NCBI GenBank assembly: GCA_013297745.1
Contig: JAAFIM010000002.1
Coordinates: 62,001 to 126,000 of the forward strand
DNA length: 64,000 nucleotides
Source of the DNA: Chitinophagales bacterium
GTDB taxonomy: Bacteria > Bacteroidota > Bacteroidia > Chitinophagales > Saprospiraceae
Reading direction: 5' to 3'
A model generated the notes under the pieces. That model made no database searches. It was not told the origin of the DNA and saw only the letters and a program-made list of their open reading frames with translations. The translations under genes were made by a program, and so were the position numbers. This document shows positions 1 through 8,926 of the stretch, one piece after another; position 1 is the first letter of the stretch; every line of letters starts with the position of its first letter.

Positions 1-235
1 CTTTATTACCACGGGGATAAAATTTGACCAAATCGCGCGGCACAAAACAAGCGTGGGTTAGATTACAACGCCCGCCGCCAGAAATGCGCACTTTTTGCAG
101 CGTATCTTTGCCCTTTTCTATAATAATAACCTCCAAATTAGGGTTATTTTCGGCTGCGGTGATAGCCGCAAAAAATCCTGCCGCTCCCCCGCCAATAATC
201 ACCAGGCGGGGCTTTTCTGTTGTTAAATTGTCCAA
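1..235 (-). CDS. BaiN/HI0933-family FAD-dependent oxidoreductase, N-terminal part (runs off left edge)
   Basis: The minus strand reads from a TTG at 233-235 without a stop to the window edge. It shows a dinucleotide-binding Rossmann motif (LVIIGGGAAGFFAAITAA) near the N-terminus and, about 55 residues on, the SGGGRCNLTH signature of the HI0933/YhiN/BaiN flavoprotein family, whose members are poorly characterised FAD enzymes of about 400 residues. An in-frame TAA lies two codons upstream of the TTG, so TTG is the only reasonable start. Only about 78 residues are inside the window. Family assignment is strong; the substrate cannot be inferred. Confidence 0.85.
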   Translation of the reverse strand, partial: MDNLTTEKPRLVIIGGGAAGFFAAITAAENNPNLEVIIIEKGKDTLQKVRISGGGRCNLTHACFVPRDLVKFYPRGNK

Positions 236-275
236 GTTTTATGTTTTTGCAATTGATTGAATAATTATACGGAAT

Positions 276-767
276 TTAATCTTTCTTCCCTTGTTTTTTT
301 TCCCATTCTGGATTTACCACCCCATTGTAGCGGTCGTCATAATTTAAAAATTCGGGAACGCCATCCTCATCATAATTGTGCCAACCACCATTTTTGATTT
401 TATTTTCCAAACTCTGTTCGCTCGTATTTTCATCCTTCGCTGCGTAGGGTTTTGTTTCAATTTTGGTGTGCTTTTTCGTCCATTCTGGATTTTCAATCCC
501 GTTGTAGTGGTCGTCTGCGGTCAAGTATTGGGGAACACCTTCAGCGTCAAATAGATAGCCTTTTACCTCGTAATTTTCTATTGGTTTTTGGATTTTTTGA
601 GCGGCTTTTTTCTGCTTTTGCAAAGGCAATTGTTCTTGTGCGGCTTTGTATTCGTCGTAACCTTCAGGTTTTACGGGCTCGCCTACTAAGTGCCTTGCGT
701 GTGCATCTGCGCCATAATCTATAAACATTTGCAAATGCTGTTCGTATTCTTCAAAATCTTGTATCAT
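276..767 (-). CDS. Hypothetical protein with two NPEW repeats
   Basis: A 163-residue charged, soluble protein with no signal peptide or membrane segment. I do not recognise the family. The C-terminal half carries two similar units of about 45 residues, each ending in a D-x-YNG-x-x-NPEW-x-KK motif preceded by a G-V-P-x-(F/Y)-L segment, so it arose by internal duplication. The middle is Lys/Gln-rich and probably flexible. It is the last gene of a minus-strand run of small unknown genes, 17 nt after the 88-residue gene, so they may be co-transcribed. Confidence 0.6.
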   Translation of the reverse strand: MIQDFEEYEQHLQMFIDYGADAHARHLVGEPVKPEGYDEYKAAQEQLPLQKQKKAAQKIQKPIENYEVKGYLFDAEGVPQYLTADDHYNGIENPEWTKKHTKIETKPYAAKDENTSEQSLENKIKNGGWHNYDEDGVPEFLNYDDRYNGVVNPEWEKKQGKKD

Positions 768-784
768 TGTTTGAAATTATTGTT

Positions 785-1051
785 TTAAATAGTGTAATTA
801 ATTGTTGCTAATTTTTTTATCAAATCCTCTTTTGAGATTTCAAAAGCACCATAGCGTTTTGTACCCGCGTAATCAAGGTCATCAACCTCTTCCCAAGTAT
901 AAGAATTAGTTTGTGGATAGTAGATAATTTCGTACCCATTGCGCGTATAGCCAGACCAAGAACTACCATAAGCCTTATCAAAATCCCAATACGTATGCTC
1001 TTCGCTATTGTGTAAAGTATCCAAAATATGTTGTATTTGTTCTGCTGTCAT
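785..1051 (-). CDS. Hypothetical protein, 88 aa
   Basis: Small acidic soluble protein rich in Tyr, Trp and Asp with no recognised domain. The ATG at 1051 lies 20 nt after the stop of the upstream gene (1072), and the next gene starts 17 nt downstream, which supports it being real. The make-up (about 90 residues, tryptophan-rich, acidic) resembles immunity-type proteins, but that is only an impression. Confidence 0.5.
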   Translation of the reverse strand: MTAEQIQHILDTLHNSEEHTYWDFDKAYGSSWSGYTRNGYEIIYYPQTNSYTWEEVDDLDYAGTKRYGAFEISKEDLIKKLATINYTI

Positions 1052-1071
1052 ATTGAAGTGATGGGGTTAAG

Positions 1072-1359
1072 TTACCAACAAGAAACGCTGTGTTCATTTT
1101 CAGATAAAAGGCGTTCCATAACTTCTTTTTCATTCAAATCTAAGTAAGAAATTTCTGGTTCGGTGTTATATTGTGAAGCGTAGAAATTGGTTTGTAAAAC
1201 AAATATCTGCCTTTCTGCATCATATCGCAATTCGTAAGCCCAATTAGCACCGCCGCCATAGGGGTCAGGGTCGTACTCTCCTGCGATTGTGAGTTTTTTT
1301 CCTCTTTTCAGTTCTTGAATAAAGGTTTCAATTTTGGGAATAGTGAGTTTTGGCATCAT
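1072..1359 (-). CDS. Hypothetical protein, about 95 aa
   Basis: The open frame extends to 1428 and overlaps the 3' end of the upstream gene, but the Lys/Asn-rich extension looks non-coding. I place the start at the tandem ATGs at 1359/1356 (MMPKLTIPK), which overlaps the upstream stop (1367) not at all. The product is soluble, with a glycine-proline-rich DPDPYGGG stretch followed by alternating aromatic residues consistent with beta strands. No family recognised. It sits tightly in the minus-strand orphan run. Confidence 0.5.
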   Translation of the reverse strand: MMPKLTIPKIETFIQELKRGKKLTIAGEYDPDPYGGGANWAYELRYDAERQIFVLQTNFYASQYNTEPEISYLDLNEKEVMERLLSENEHSVSCW

Positions 1360-1366
1360 TTTATTT

Positions 1367-2500
1367 TTATTTGAATTTTCCTTGTTCTTTCCATTCGGCA
1401 AACATTTGGGCGGTTTTTTCAGCATCAAGCGGTTTTACCACAAAAAGCCAACCTTCGCCATAACAATCCGTCGTTAATGTTTCGCAAGGCTCGCCCAGAT
1501 TAGTCCAAACTTTGGGATTTACGGCTACGATTTCCATATCAAATTTGGGATAAAGCCATCTGCCAATGGGACCTGCCAAATCAACCCAGCAGATTTCCTG
1601 CGATTGCTCCATAGTATTATTGTTGATAAAAACCTTTCCTACAGGCGCATATTCCATAGGGTAAGCAGGCAGATGAATCCGCACATATTCATCGCTTTGT
1701 ATATCTAAGCCCATTTTTATAAAATCGCCCTCGTATTTGTACCAGCAACTATAATCTGTATAATAATTGACTTTGCTTTCTATTTTCAGTATAAAATCCT
1801 CTTTGATATTCATCAAAATCCAATTATTGGGTTGGGGATTGTATTGAGCTTTCAAAAGCAATTTTTCGTTAAAATAAACATTTTCAATATCATAAGGAGC
1901 GTGTAAATAAGCCGTTTTTTTATTTTTTTCTGCCAATTCCCATTTTTCTTCACCCAAACCAGCATAATTGGGGAAGTATTCAAAACTGCAAATTTTTTGT
2001 TTTCGCTTAATATCTTCTCCCAAAATTTGAAAATTCTTTACATAGTACTCCAAAGGCAAAGAATTATTAAAATAGCCAATTTCGGATAAATAAGGTTTGA
2101 GATATTTGAGCCAAGTATTTGATAAAATCGTAATTGGGGCGGTGTCATATTGTTTATGTTCCTTAAAATGCCAATATTTATCTTCCTCATAACCCACTTT
2201 TTGCACCACAAAAATCCAATCTGTTTGCTCAAAACCACTATATCTAAAATTTTTGCCTTTATTTTTTCGGGTATAATCTATCAACGGCTGATTAACTTTG
2301 ACAATTTTGCAGGTAAAATCCACCGAAAGATTAAACCATAATTCTTCTGTGGTGCAATAAGCTAATTCCAGCCCCGCGGAAACAATCTCCCCCACAGGCA
2401 GATATTCTACCACCTCAAACATAAAACACATAGCGGGACAGCAACTAATCTCGTACAAATCGTTGCCTAACTCTTTGATAATAGTGCTTTCACAGTACAT
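1367..2500 (-). CDS. Hypothetical protein, 377 aa
   Basis: Long soluble protein, rich in Trp, Tyr and Glu, without signal peptide, membrane segments or a motif I recognise. Secondary-structure impression is mainly beta with short helices. It stands 12 nt downstream of a membrane protein gene and just upstream of the 95-residue gene, so it is probably part of one transcript with them. No function proposed. Confidence 0.6.
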   Translation of the reverse strand: MYCESTIIKELGNDLYEISCCPAMCFMFEVVEYLPVGEIVSAGLELAYCTTEELWFNLSVDFTCKIVKVNQPLIDYTRKNKGKNFRYSGFEQTDWIFVVQKVGYEEDKYWHFKEHKQYDTAPITILSNTWLKYLKPYLSEIGYFNNSLPLEYYVKNFQILGEDIKRKQKICSFEYFPNYAGLGEEKWELAEKNKKTAYLHAPYDIENVYFNEKLLLKAQYNPQPNNWILMNIKEDFILKIESKVNYYTDYSCWYKYEGDFIKMGLDIQSDEYVRIHLPAYPMEYAPVGKVFINNNTMEQSQEICWVDLAGPIGRWLYPKFDMEIVAVNPKVWTNLGEPCETLTTDCYGEGWLFVVKPLDAEKTAQMFAEWKEQGKFK

Positions 2501-2512
2501 AATTTATTTCTT

Positions 2513-3022
2513 TTATTGAATTTTTAGCATATTGCTGTATCTTGGCGAGTAAAAAATAGAAATCGTATCGCCCACGTTCCAATTTGTGTACACACTCTTT
2601 GAAACGCTGTGTTCTAATGCTTTTTGTTGGGGAGGCGCTTGGGGTTTTAGTACGACCATATACGAATGGTTTTTATTTTGTAGCTCATATTTTCCGACAA
2701 TAATCGCTTTTGTTTGGATACCGTAAGTTTCGTATTCATATTTTTGGAAAAAATTGTTTAGGGGAACAAAATTCAGATAAAAACCAACGAGCAGGTTAAG
2801 AATTGCAAATAATTTAATCGGAATATCTTGTTTGTTATAATCTATCCCACACACAGAAAACCCTTTCATTGCAAACAATACCGTGATAAAAGGAAACAGG
2901 ATAAAACCACCTACCGCGTAAGCATATTCATAAAACCAGCCTATTTTTATCAACCACAAGGATAAAAGATATTGCAAAGTAAGCGCTAAAATACAACTTA
3001 ATAAAGCGATAATATAAGGCAT
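2513..3022 (-). CDS. Membrane protein with periplasmic/cytoplasmic beta domain (DUF3592-like)
   Basis: 169 residues: three hydrophobic segments in the first 100 residues, then a soluble domain. The end of that domain has the pattern VGDTISIFYSP, which is reminiscent of DUF3592-type membrane proteins where a V-G-D-x-V-x-V-x-Y-x-P motif follows two or three membrane helices. The assignment is by motif only. It is the first gene of the tight run 3022 to 276. Confidence 0.5.
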   Translation of the reverse strand: MPYIIALLSCILALTLQYLLSLWLIKIGWFYEYAYAVGGFILFPFITVLFAMKGFSVCGIDYNKQDIPIKLFAILNLLVGFYLNFVPLNNFFQKYEYETYGIQTKAIIVGKYELQNKNHSYMVVLKPQAPPQQKALEHSVSKSVYTNWNVGDTISIFYSPRYSNMLKIQ

Positions 3023-3075
3023 TTTTGTATAGAAATTAGATTATAACGCACTTGTTTTTCAAAATCATATCTAAG

Positions 3076-3435
3076 TTAATCTTCTGATTTTGAGCGACTT
3101 ACCAACGAATTGCGCATCAAATTGAGCACAACATCGAGTTGTTCGGACGACATCACCTTGAGTATGCCCTTGCCTATATTTAACACAGCATTTTTGCCCA
3201 TATTCATAGCCACTTCTACAGTTTTGATTTTCAGCCCGCCTATTCCAGCGAGTTTTAGCGGTTTGATGAAAAAATAGTCCAGACCTACGCCCGACAACTG
3301 TTCTACTATAGCGTAAATTTCCATAGCCAAAGGTTTTTTATCCACCAAGTTGGCAGCTTTCGCCAATAAATCTTGGATTTTTTGTTGGGCTTCGGGGCTA
3401 ATTTCAAACCCGAATAAGTTGTTTTGATTATCCAT
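3076..3435 (-). CDS. Hypothetical protein, 119 aa
   Basis: Small, mostly helical protein with a mildly hydrophobic, glycine-containing middle (about residues 60-95) that could associate with a membrane but is not a clear transmembrane helix. Ends in a serine- and acid-rich tail. No family recognised. It is divergently placed to the large ATPase gene that starts at 3547. Confidence 0.5.
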   Translation of the reverse strand: MDNQNNLFGFEISPEAQQKIQDLLAKAANLVDKKPLAMEIYAIVEQLSGVGLDYFFIKPLKLAGIGGLKIKTVEVAMNMGKNAVLNIGKGILKVMSSEQLDVVLNLMRNSLVSRSKSED

Positions 3436-3546
3436 AAATGAAATGATGTTGCAACAATATAAAAATAATAAGTAAAAGTTCTAACTTAGTTGGCTGTTTC
3501 TAAAATAGGGTTTAGATTTGCGTTGAAAATTAAAACTGTAAAAGTT

Positions 3547-6500
3547 ATGCAAAACGAAGAAAAAAAATTTATAGAGGAATTATCAAAAAGAATTCAAGAT
3601 TATAACAATCCTGACCAAGCTATTTTAGCTGCAAACCTTTGTGAAACTATATCAAAGGATATAAACACAGACAGCCAGCGATTTATCTATGAATTATTGC
3701 AAAATGCTGATGATGCAAGTTCTAAAAGCAAATCATTGGACGTTCAAATAAATTTTTTAGCTAATGATAAAAATCAAAGCTACATAGTCATTTCGCATAA
3801 CGGAACTATATTTTCCAAAGTAGATATTGAAAGTATTTGTAGCGCAGGCGATGGCACAAAAACAGCAGATAGCAATAAAACTGGGTTTAAAGGCATAGGG
3901 TTTAAATCTGTATTTGCCCATTCTACTTTTGTGGTCATTAAAAGCGGCTTATATTGTTTCAAATTTGATAAAGAACATTGGACAGAGCATTGGGGCAAAA
4001 ACTGGGTTAAAAAAGCAGACTGGCAAAAGGAACGAAAAGATAAAAATAAAAGTGAGCAGATAAAAATGCCTTGGCAGATTATCCCAATAGCTACAAAATT
4101 ACCAAGTTGGGCGGAAAAAAATCCTGTTTTTAAAAATTATGCTGTTTCAACAATTATCCGTCACGAAAAAATCTCAATTTTAAGGGATGCTTTGGATAAA
4201 TTATTCTCTGAAAGCCAAATTATCTTATTTTTACGCAGCGAACAGGTTAAAATAACCATAAATACAGATACAACTTTAGTATTGGAGAAAACTAAAGAGA
4301 ACGGTAAAACTATTTTAAAAAGAAACGGAATTGCACTGAATGAATGGCTAATCAAAACCACGCGCTTTGTTATCCCTGGCGAGATAAAAGAAGCAATTGC
4401 GCAAGATGATAAATCTCCCCAAAAACTAAAAGAAGCCCAAAAAACCGAAATTTCTTTCGCTATTCAATTAGAACAAGGAAATTTAAAACCTGTAGAACAA
4501 GACAAACGGCTTATATTCACTTATCTGCCAACTTCTATCAATTTCAATTTACCTTTTTTGGTAAATGCCAGCTTTTTGACGGACGCAGGACGACAGCATT
4601 TGCACCAAGATATTTATTGGAACAAATGGCTTTTTCAGCAAATTCCGATAAAGTTTTTTACCTGGATAGCAGAATTAGCAAAAATTAGCCCTTACAATAA
4701 ACAGTTTTTGAACATCTTACCAGAAAAATTAGGCAATTCTGATTTAGAAAATAGCTTTAATCAAGGTTTTAACCAAGCCCTTGCTACCATTGCTTTTTTG
4801 CCGAATTTGCAAGGAGATTTATTAAAAGTAAATGAGACTATTTTAGATAAAACCAACATTATCAACGTAATAGATGCCGAAAATGTGATTGAGTTTTTAA
4901 ACGCTGAAAAGAAGCAAAACTATCAACTCAACGCTTTTATCCCTTTTATATCCCCACTTTCTGCGTTGGAAAATTTGGGGGTAAAAATGTTTAAAATATC
5001 AGATTTAACCAATTTTTTCAAATCTGATGTGTTTAGCAAAATACATCAAATAAAAGAAAATTTCGCGCTTATAGATTTTTTGTACCAACAAGCAGAGAAA
5101 CAAGCCAGGTTTTGGACGACTGAAATACTTTCTAATCTACCGTTTATTTTTGATGAAAATGAACAGCTGCAAACGCCGCAACAAATTTATTTTCCTAGTA
5201 CTCTAAAAAACAACCTTGCCAAAGAGTTAAGTTTTATTCATAAAACGGTATTTAAAGCAGTTGGAAAAAACATAAAAGTTAAAAATTGGTTAGAAAATTT
5301 AGGCGTTCGCGAAGTGTCGGATATGAGCTTTATAGAAAAAACAATTATCGGGGATAAAAATTTTATCAATCGCGAAAATGCAATTCAAACGGGGCAATAT
5401 CTATTCCGCGCTCACCAAAAAGGGCAGTTAAGCAGCCAAAATTATGCAGATATTGGCAATCTAAAATTTTTGACCAACCAAAACACGCTGCAACCAGCCA
5501 ACCAACTGTACTTATCCGATTTTTATGAGCCTGACTTTAAAATAGAAAGTCATTGCGCTACTGATATTTTTGTATCCGAGAGTTATTTTAATCGGGAACT
5601 AAAAAGCGAGTGGAAAACATTTTTTATAAAAATTGGCGTAAAAGAAGATATTGAACTACTACAAATTTATAGAGAAGCAAGTTACACGCTCGTAAATACC
5701 CATAAATGTTTGCAGGGGTATTTTTCTAAGTATAGAGGCCCACAAGGATACTCCAATTGGACCTTTGGGTCTTACAATTTGATTAAATTTACTTTAATAG
5801 AGCAAACAGTTGATAATTATACTTTTGCCAAAATGTTTTGGGCTAGAATTTTCAGTACATATAACGCTCATAATATTAGTGATTCCAGCTTTCAAAGCGG
5901 GTGTTGGGGTTTTTGGGATACAAATGTTTTTTTAGAAGAAAGTTATTATGGGTGGCTTGCCAACAATAAAAACTGCATACCAACCAACCAAAAAAAATGT
6001 TTGCCTGCCCCTTCTGTTTATAGCAATAATATAAGCGAAATAGAAGAATTTGCGGGAAATTATTTGCCTGTTTTTGATGGCGAACCATTGCCTTACAGTT
6101 GGGAAAATACACTAAATTTCAAAAAAGATATCGGGATTACTGAATATCTAACTATTTTATCAGGTATTTGGCAAGAACCAGATAAATCTAAGAATAATCT
6201 TGAGCGTATTAGTATTATTTACAAGCGTTTAGCAAATTTAAAATTAGACGAGCAAACCAAAGACAAAATAATACAATGGGGAAAAAGCAATAAATTATTA
6301 TCCAAAAACGGCATAGATTTTTTCTATCCCGCCGAAATGTCTATTATCACAATTTCGGGTTTTAAAGCTAAAAATTTAGCTTATACAGGAGACGAAAAAA
6401 TTGGTCTCGCTGCAAAAACTGAACTTTTTGGCTTATTTGGGGTAAAAATTATTGATAAAGTTGATGCGACTATAAGCAACGATTCTATAGAAATTGGCAG

Positions 6501-7332
6501 TCTAAAGAATAAACTACTACAAATTGCCCCTTTGTTGGCTTCAGTGTCTATACAATATGCTAAAATTAGCAAAAAATGGGATACTGAATACGAAAGAATA
6601 CGCAAAAAAGTACAAAAATTCACCTTTTATGAAACGTCCGAAATTTATCTATCCTATGGGAACGAGGAAGACAAGCAAAAAACCACGTTTCACGAAAAGA
6701 CAGATAAATTTTATTTCGTTGGGCGATGGGATAAGCTAAAAAACTTAGCTAATTTAGCCAAGCCTATACAACAACTACTTAAAATTAACTCGCCAATAGA
6801 GTTTATTATTGTTTTGTTAGGTGGCTCATTTCAAGAGGGGCTAGAGTACTTACAAGAACAAAATATAGACACTTCACAAATTACAGCAGATTTGCAACAA
6901 CAAATAGAGCAAACTATAGGTCATAATTCGCACATAAACAGACCCTATAATGATAATGATGCAGACTTAGGCCGAAAAGCAGAGTTAGCCGTTTTTAACT
7001 TCTTAAAAATATTCTACTCTCAAAAATACAATTCCGTAGTTACAGAAACTTCCAAAGGTTTCGAAATTGTAGGCAAAGTAGCAGTTTTTTGGAAAAATAT
7101 AGCTCAAGAATCTACTGCTAACCACGATTTTAAAATTATCGAGTTAGAAAAAGAAATTTATATTGATAGCAAAGCTACAGGCTCTAATGATAAGCTACCT
7201 CTTTATATTTCTCAAAACGAATTACTGTTAATGGAAACAGTAGAAAAATACTTAATTGCGAGAGTCTACAATACGCAATCTGATAGCCCAATTATTAAAT
7301 TCATTCAACTACAAGCATATAGTTTGCGTTGA
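3547..7332 (+). CDS. Sacsin-like ATPase with C-terminal DUF3883-like domain
   Basis: A 1261-residue protein. The N-terminus has the GHKL (Hsp90/sacsin-type) ATP-binding motifs: helix with YELLQNADDA at about residues 48-57 (Asn that coordinates magnesium, Asp-rich) and the nucleotide lid TGFKGIGFKSVF at about 112-123. The last 130 residues begin GRKAELAVFNFLK and contain the IELEKEIYIDSKAT stretch that resembles DUF3883, a nuclease-like or targeting domain found in restriction and defence proteins. The long middle has no recognised domain. An in-frame TTG lies upstream at 3490, but the ATG at 3547 starts directly at the conserved part. Proteins of this architecture are common in defence islands and another defence-type gene lies at 8.9-10.9 kb; antiphage activity is inferred, not shown. 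Confidence 0.8.
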   Translation: MQNEEKKFIEELSKRIQDYNNPDQAILAANLCETISKDINTDSQRFIYELLQNADDASSKSKSLDVQINFLANDKNQSYIVISHNGTIFSKVDIESICSAGDGTKTADSNKTGFKGIGFKSVFAHSTFVVIKSGLYCFKFDKEHWTEHWGKNWVKKADWQKERKDKNKSEQIKMPWQIIPIATKLPSWAEKNPVFKNYAVSTIIRHEKISILRDALDKLFSESQIILFLRSEQVKITINTDTTLVLEKTKENGKTILKRNGIALNEWLIKTTRFVIPGEIKEAIAQDDKSPQKLKEAQKTEISFAIQLEQGNLKPVEQDKRLIFTYLPTSINFNLPFLVNASFLTDAGRQHLHQDIYWNKWLFQQIPIKFFTWIAELAKISPYNKQFLNILPEKLGNSDLENSFNQGFNQALATIAFLPNLQGDLLKVNETILDKTNIINVIDAENVIEFLNAEKKQNYQLNAFIPFISPLSALENLGVKMFKISDLTNFFKSDVFSKIHQIKENFALIDFLYQQAEKQARFWTTEILSNLPFIFDENEQLQTPQQIYFPSTLKNNLAKELSFIHKTVFKAVGKNIKVKNWLENLGVREVSDMSFIEKTIIGDKNFINRENAIQTGQYLFRAHQKGQLSSQNYADIGNLKFLTNQNTLQPANQLYLSDFYEPDFKIESHCATDIFVSESYFNRELKSEWKTFFIKIGVKEDIELLQIYREASYTLVNTHKCLQGYFSKYRGPQGYSNWTFGSYNLIKFTLIEQTVDNYTFAKMFWARIFSTYNAHNISDSSFQSGCWGFWDTNVFLEESYYGWLANNKNCIPTNQKKCLPAPSVYSNNISEIEEFAGNYLPVFDGEPLPYSWENTLNFKKDIGITEYLTILSGIWQEPDKSKNNLERISIIYKRLANLKLDEQTKDKIIQWGKSNKLLSKNGIDFFYPAEMSIITISGFKAKNLAYTGDEKIGLAAKTELFGLFGVKIIDKVDATISNDSIEIGSLKNKLLQIAPLLASVSIQYAKISKKWDTEYERIRKKVQKFTFYETSEIYLSYGNEEDKQKTTFHEKTDKFYFVGRWDKLKNLANLAKPIQQLLKINSPIEFIIVLLGGSFQEGLEYLQEQNIDTSQITADLQQQIEQTIGHNSHINRPYNDNDADLGRKAELAVFNFLKIFYSQKYNSVVTETSKGFEIVGKVAVFWKNIAQESTANHDFKIIELEKEIYIDSKATGSNDKLPLYISQNELLLMETVEKYLIARVYNTQSDSPIIKFIQLQAYSLR

Positions 7333-7387
7333 AAATAGCATTCTAATCTTTTTTTTATAAACAAATTCAAACCAACAGTTCTATTCT

Positions 7388-8077
7388 ATGAAAAATTTAT
7401 TCTTTCTTCTTTTGGCAGCCGCTGCATTTTTCGCAAATTGTGGTCCCGCAACTGTAGAATCCGAAACCTCGCGCTGGAACAGCAACAAAGAGCGTATCGG
7501 CAAATTGGGAGCTTTATACCCCAATTTTAAAACGGTTTTGCAATCTGTGTTGAGCGAAGCAGAAACCAAAATGAAAGCCGCCGAAGCCATCAGCAAACAA
7601 GAGGATAAAATCAAAGCTATGGGCGAAGCCAACACAGCAGCCAGCCCCAATTTTATCTACACGCTGGAGGGCATTTCTGGCAAAATCAAATCGTTAAAAG
7701 ATGCGGTAGTTTCTGTGCAGCAAAAAGCGACCGACAAAAGCGATGCCAACGCCGCTTGGGTTGCTGCTATGTCAGCAGAAGGCACTATCCGCAACAGCGA
7801 AGCCAAATTATTAGCTGCCCAACCCACCAACGCTAGCGAAGCTACTGCTGTAGTGGATGCGATTGAGGACGAATTGGACGCGTCCAAAAAACGCTTGGAC
7901 GATGTAGCCAAAGTAGCAGCAGGCAAAGCTGAGGACAACAAAAAATCAGCCGAAGAAGCCAAAAAAGCCGAAGAAGAAGCCAAAAAAGCTACTGCTGACG
8001 TGGTTTGCGCTTATTGCAAAAAAAGCTGGCCTGCTGGCACTAAAGAATGTGGCGGTTGCGGCGCACCGATAAAATAA
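7388..8077 (+). CDS. Lipoprotein with alanine-rich coiled coil and C-terminal zinc ribbon
   Basis: 229 residues. Signal peptide with lipobox FANC (cleavage before Cys18) predicts a lipid-anchored protein. The body is Ala/Glu/Lys-rich and predicted to be a long coiled coil. The last 25 residues contain two CxxC pairs (CAYCKK and CGGCG), a zinc-ribbon signature that is unusual in an exported protein, because such ribbons are usually cytoplasmic. It stands 55 nt after the ATPase gene on the same strand and is followed by a terminator hairpin. Confidence 0.75.
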   Translation: MKNLFFLLLAAAAFFANCGPATVESETSRWNSNKERIGKLGALYPNFKTVLQSVLSEAETKMKAAEAISKQEDKIKAMGEANTAASPNFIYTLEGISGKIKSLKDAVVSVQQKATDKSDANAAWVAAMSAEGTIRNSEAKLLAAQPTNASEATAVVDAIEDELDASKKRLDDVAKVAAGKAEDNKKSAEEAKKAEEEAKKATADVVCAYCKKSWPAGTKECGGCGAPIK

Positions 8078-8106
8078 ACCAAAATCCGCGCAAAAATAGC
8101 ACAAAA

Positions 8107-8140
8107 AAACCTCTGTTGTTCAAACAGGGGTTTTTTATTG
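8107..8140 (+). terminator. Intrinsic terminator after the zinc-ribbon lipoprotein
   Basis: Hairpin with arms CCTCTGTT and AACAGGGG (one G-T pair) around a short loop, flanked by an A tract and followed by a T tract. Confidence 0.75.
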
Positions 8141-8202
8141 AAAATAAGATAAAAAAAATTGTAAAAAATATAAACCTTCAGCCTTTTTTATAAAAAAACA
8201 GT

Positions 8203-8211
8203 ATCTTTGCG
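8203..8211 (+). promoter_or_regulatory. Bacteroidota-type -7 element upstream of the DUF151 nuclease
   Basis: TATCTTTGC matches the TAnnTTTG(C) -7 consensus of Bacteroidota primary sigma factor promoters, about 50 nt before the ATG at 8263. The upstream -33 TTTG-like element is only weakly visible in a T-rich stretch. Confidence 0.6.
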
Positions 8212-8262
8212 GCTTAATTCAAAAAAAGAAGTTTATCCACTTTTAGCATAGCAAAAAATTCA

Positions 8263-8859
8263 ATGAAAAAGATAGAATTAGAGATAGTTGCTTTATCTCA
8301 CAGCTTGGCGCAAACGCAAAATTATGCTATAGTATTGGGCGAATTGCAAGGCGCAAGACGCTTACCTATAGTAATAGGCGGATTTGAAGCTCAAGCTATA
8401 GCCGTAGCTATGGAAGGTATGCGCCCCAGCCGCCCGATGACCCACGATTTGTTCAAAACCACTATGGAAACATTCGGGATAGAGATAAAAGCTATAGTTA
8501 TCGCCAATTTGGTAGATGGTGTTTTCTTCTCTAATCTGGTTTGCATCCAAAACGGCAAAGAGTTTGAGGTAGATTCCCGCACTTCAGACGCTTTGGCTAT
8601 GGCGGTGAGATTTGCTTGCCCTATTTATACTTATGAGTTTATTCTAGAACAAGCTGGTATTGTATTGGAAGAAGAAACTGAGCGCGAAGTACAAAAAGCC
8701 AAATCCAAACGCAGCCAAAAACCCAAAGAACGCACTATAGCCGATTTTAGCGACGAAGAATTGCAAACGCTATTGGATGAAGCCCTCGCCAATGAAGATT
8801 ATGAAAAAGCAGCCCAATTGCGCGATGAAATCAAACGCCGCGAAGACGAAGCTTTGTAA
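8263..8859 (+). CDS. Bifunctional nuclease family protein (DUF151) with UVR domain
   Basis: 198 residues. Residues 1-135 match the DUF151/BFN fold: LPIVIGGFEAQAIAVAMEG, then MTHDLF and SDALAMAVR. Some members in plants and bacteria have RNase and DNase activity. The C-terminal 40 residues form a UVR/UvrB-C-like helical hairpin (DEALANEDYEKAAQLRDEIKRRE), a common fusion in Bacteroidota. Cytoplasmic. It has its own promoter and a strong terminator directly after the stop. Confidence 0.88.
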   Translation: MKKIELEIVALSHSLAQTQNYAIVLGELQGARRLPIVIGGFEAQAIAVAMEGMRPSRPMTHDLFKTTMETFGIEIKAIVIANLVDGVFFSNLVCIQNGKEFEVDSRTSDALAMAVRFACPIYTYEFILEQAGIVLEEETEREVQKAKSKRSQKPKERTIADFSDEELQTLLDEALANEDYEKAAQLRDEIKRREDEAL

Positions 8860-8873
8860 TCTCGTTTTTATAG

Positions 8874-8918
8874 AAAAAAGCCCAACTTGTAGATATGCAA
8901 GTTGGGCTTTTGTGTTTT
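8874..8918. terminator. Bidirectional terminator between DUF151 gene and GmrSD gene
   Basis: Long hairpin: AAAAAGCCCAACTTG, loop, CAAGTTGGGCTTTT. A and T tracts on both sides let it serve both convergent genes. Confidence 0.85.
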
Positions 8919-8926
8919 TGATACAA

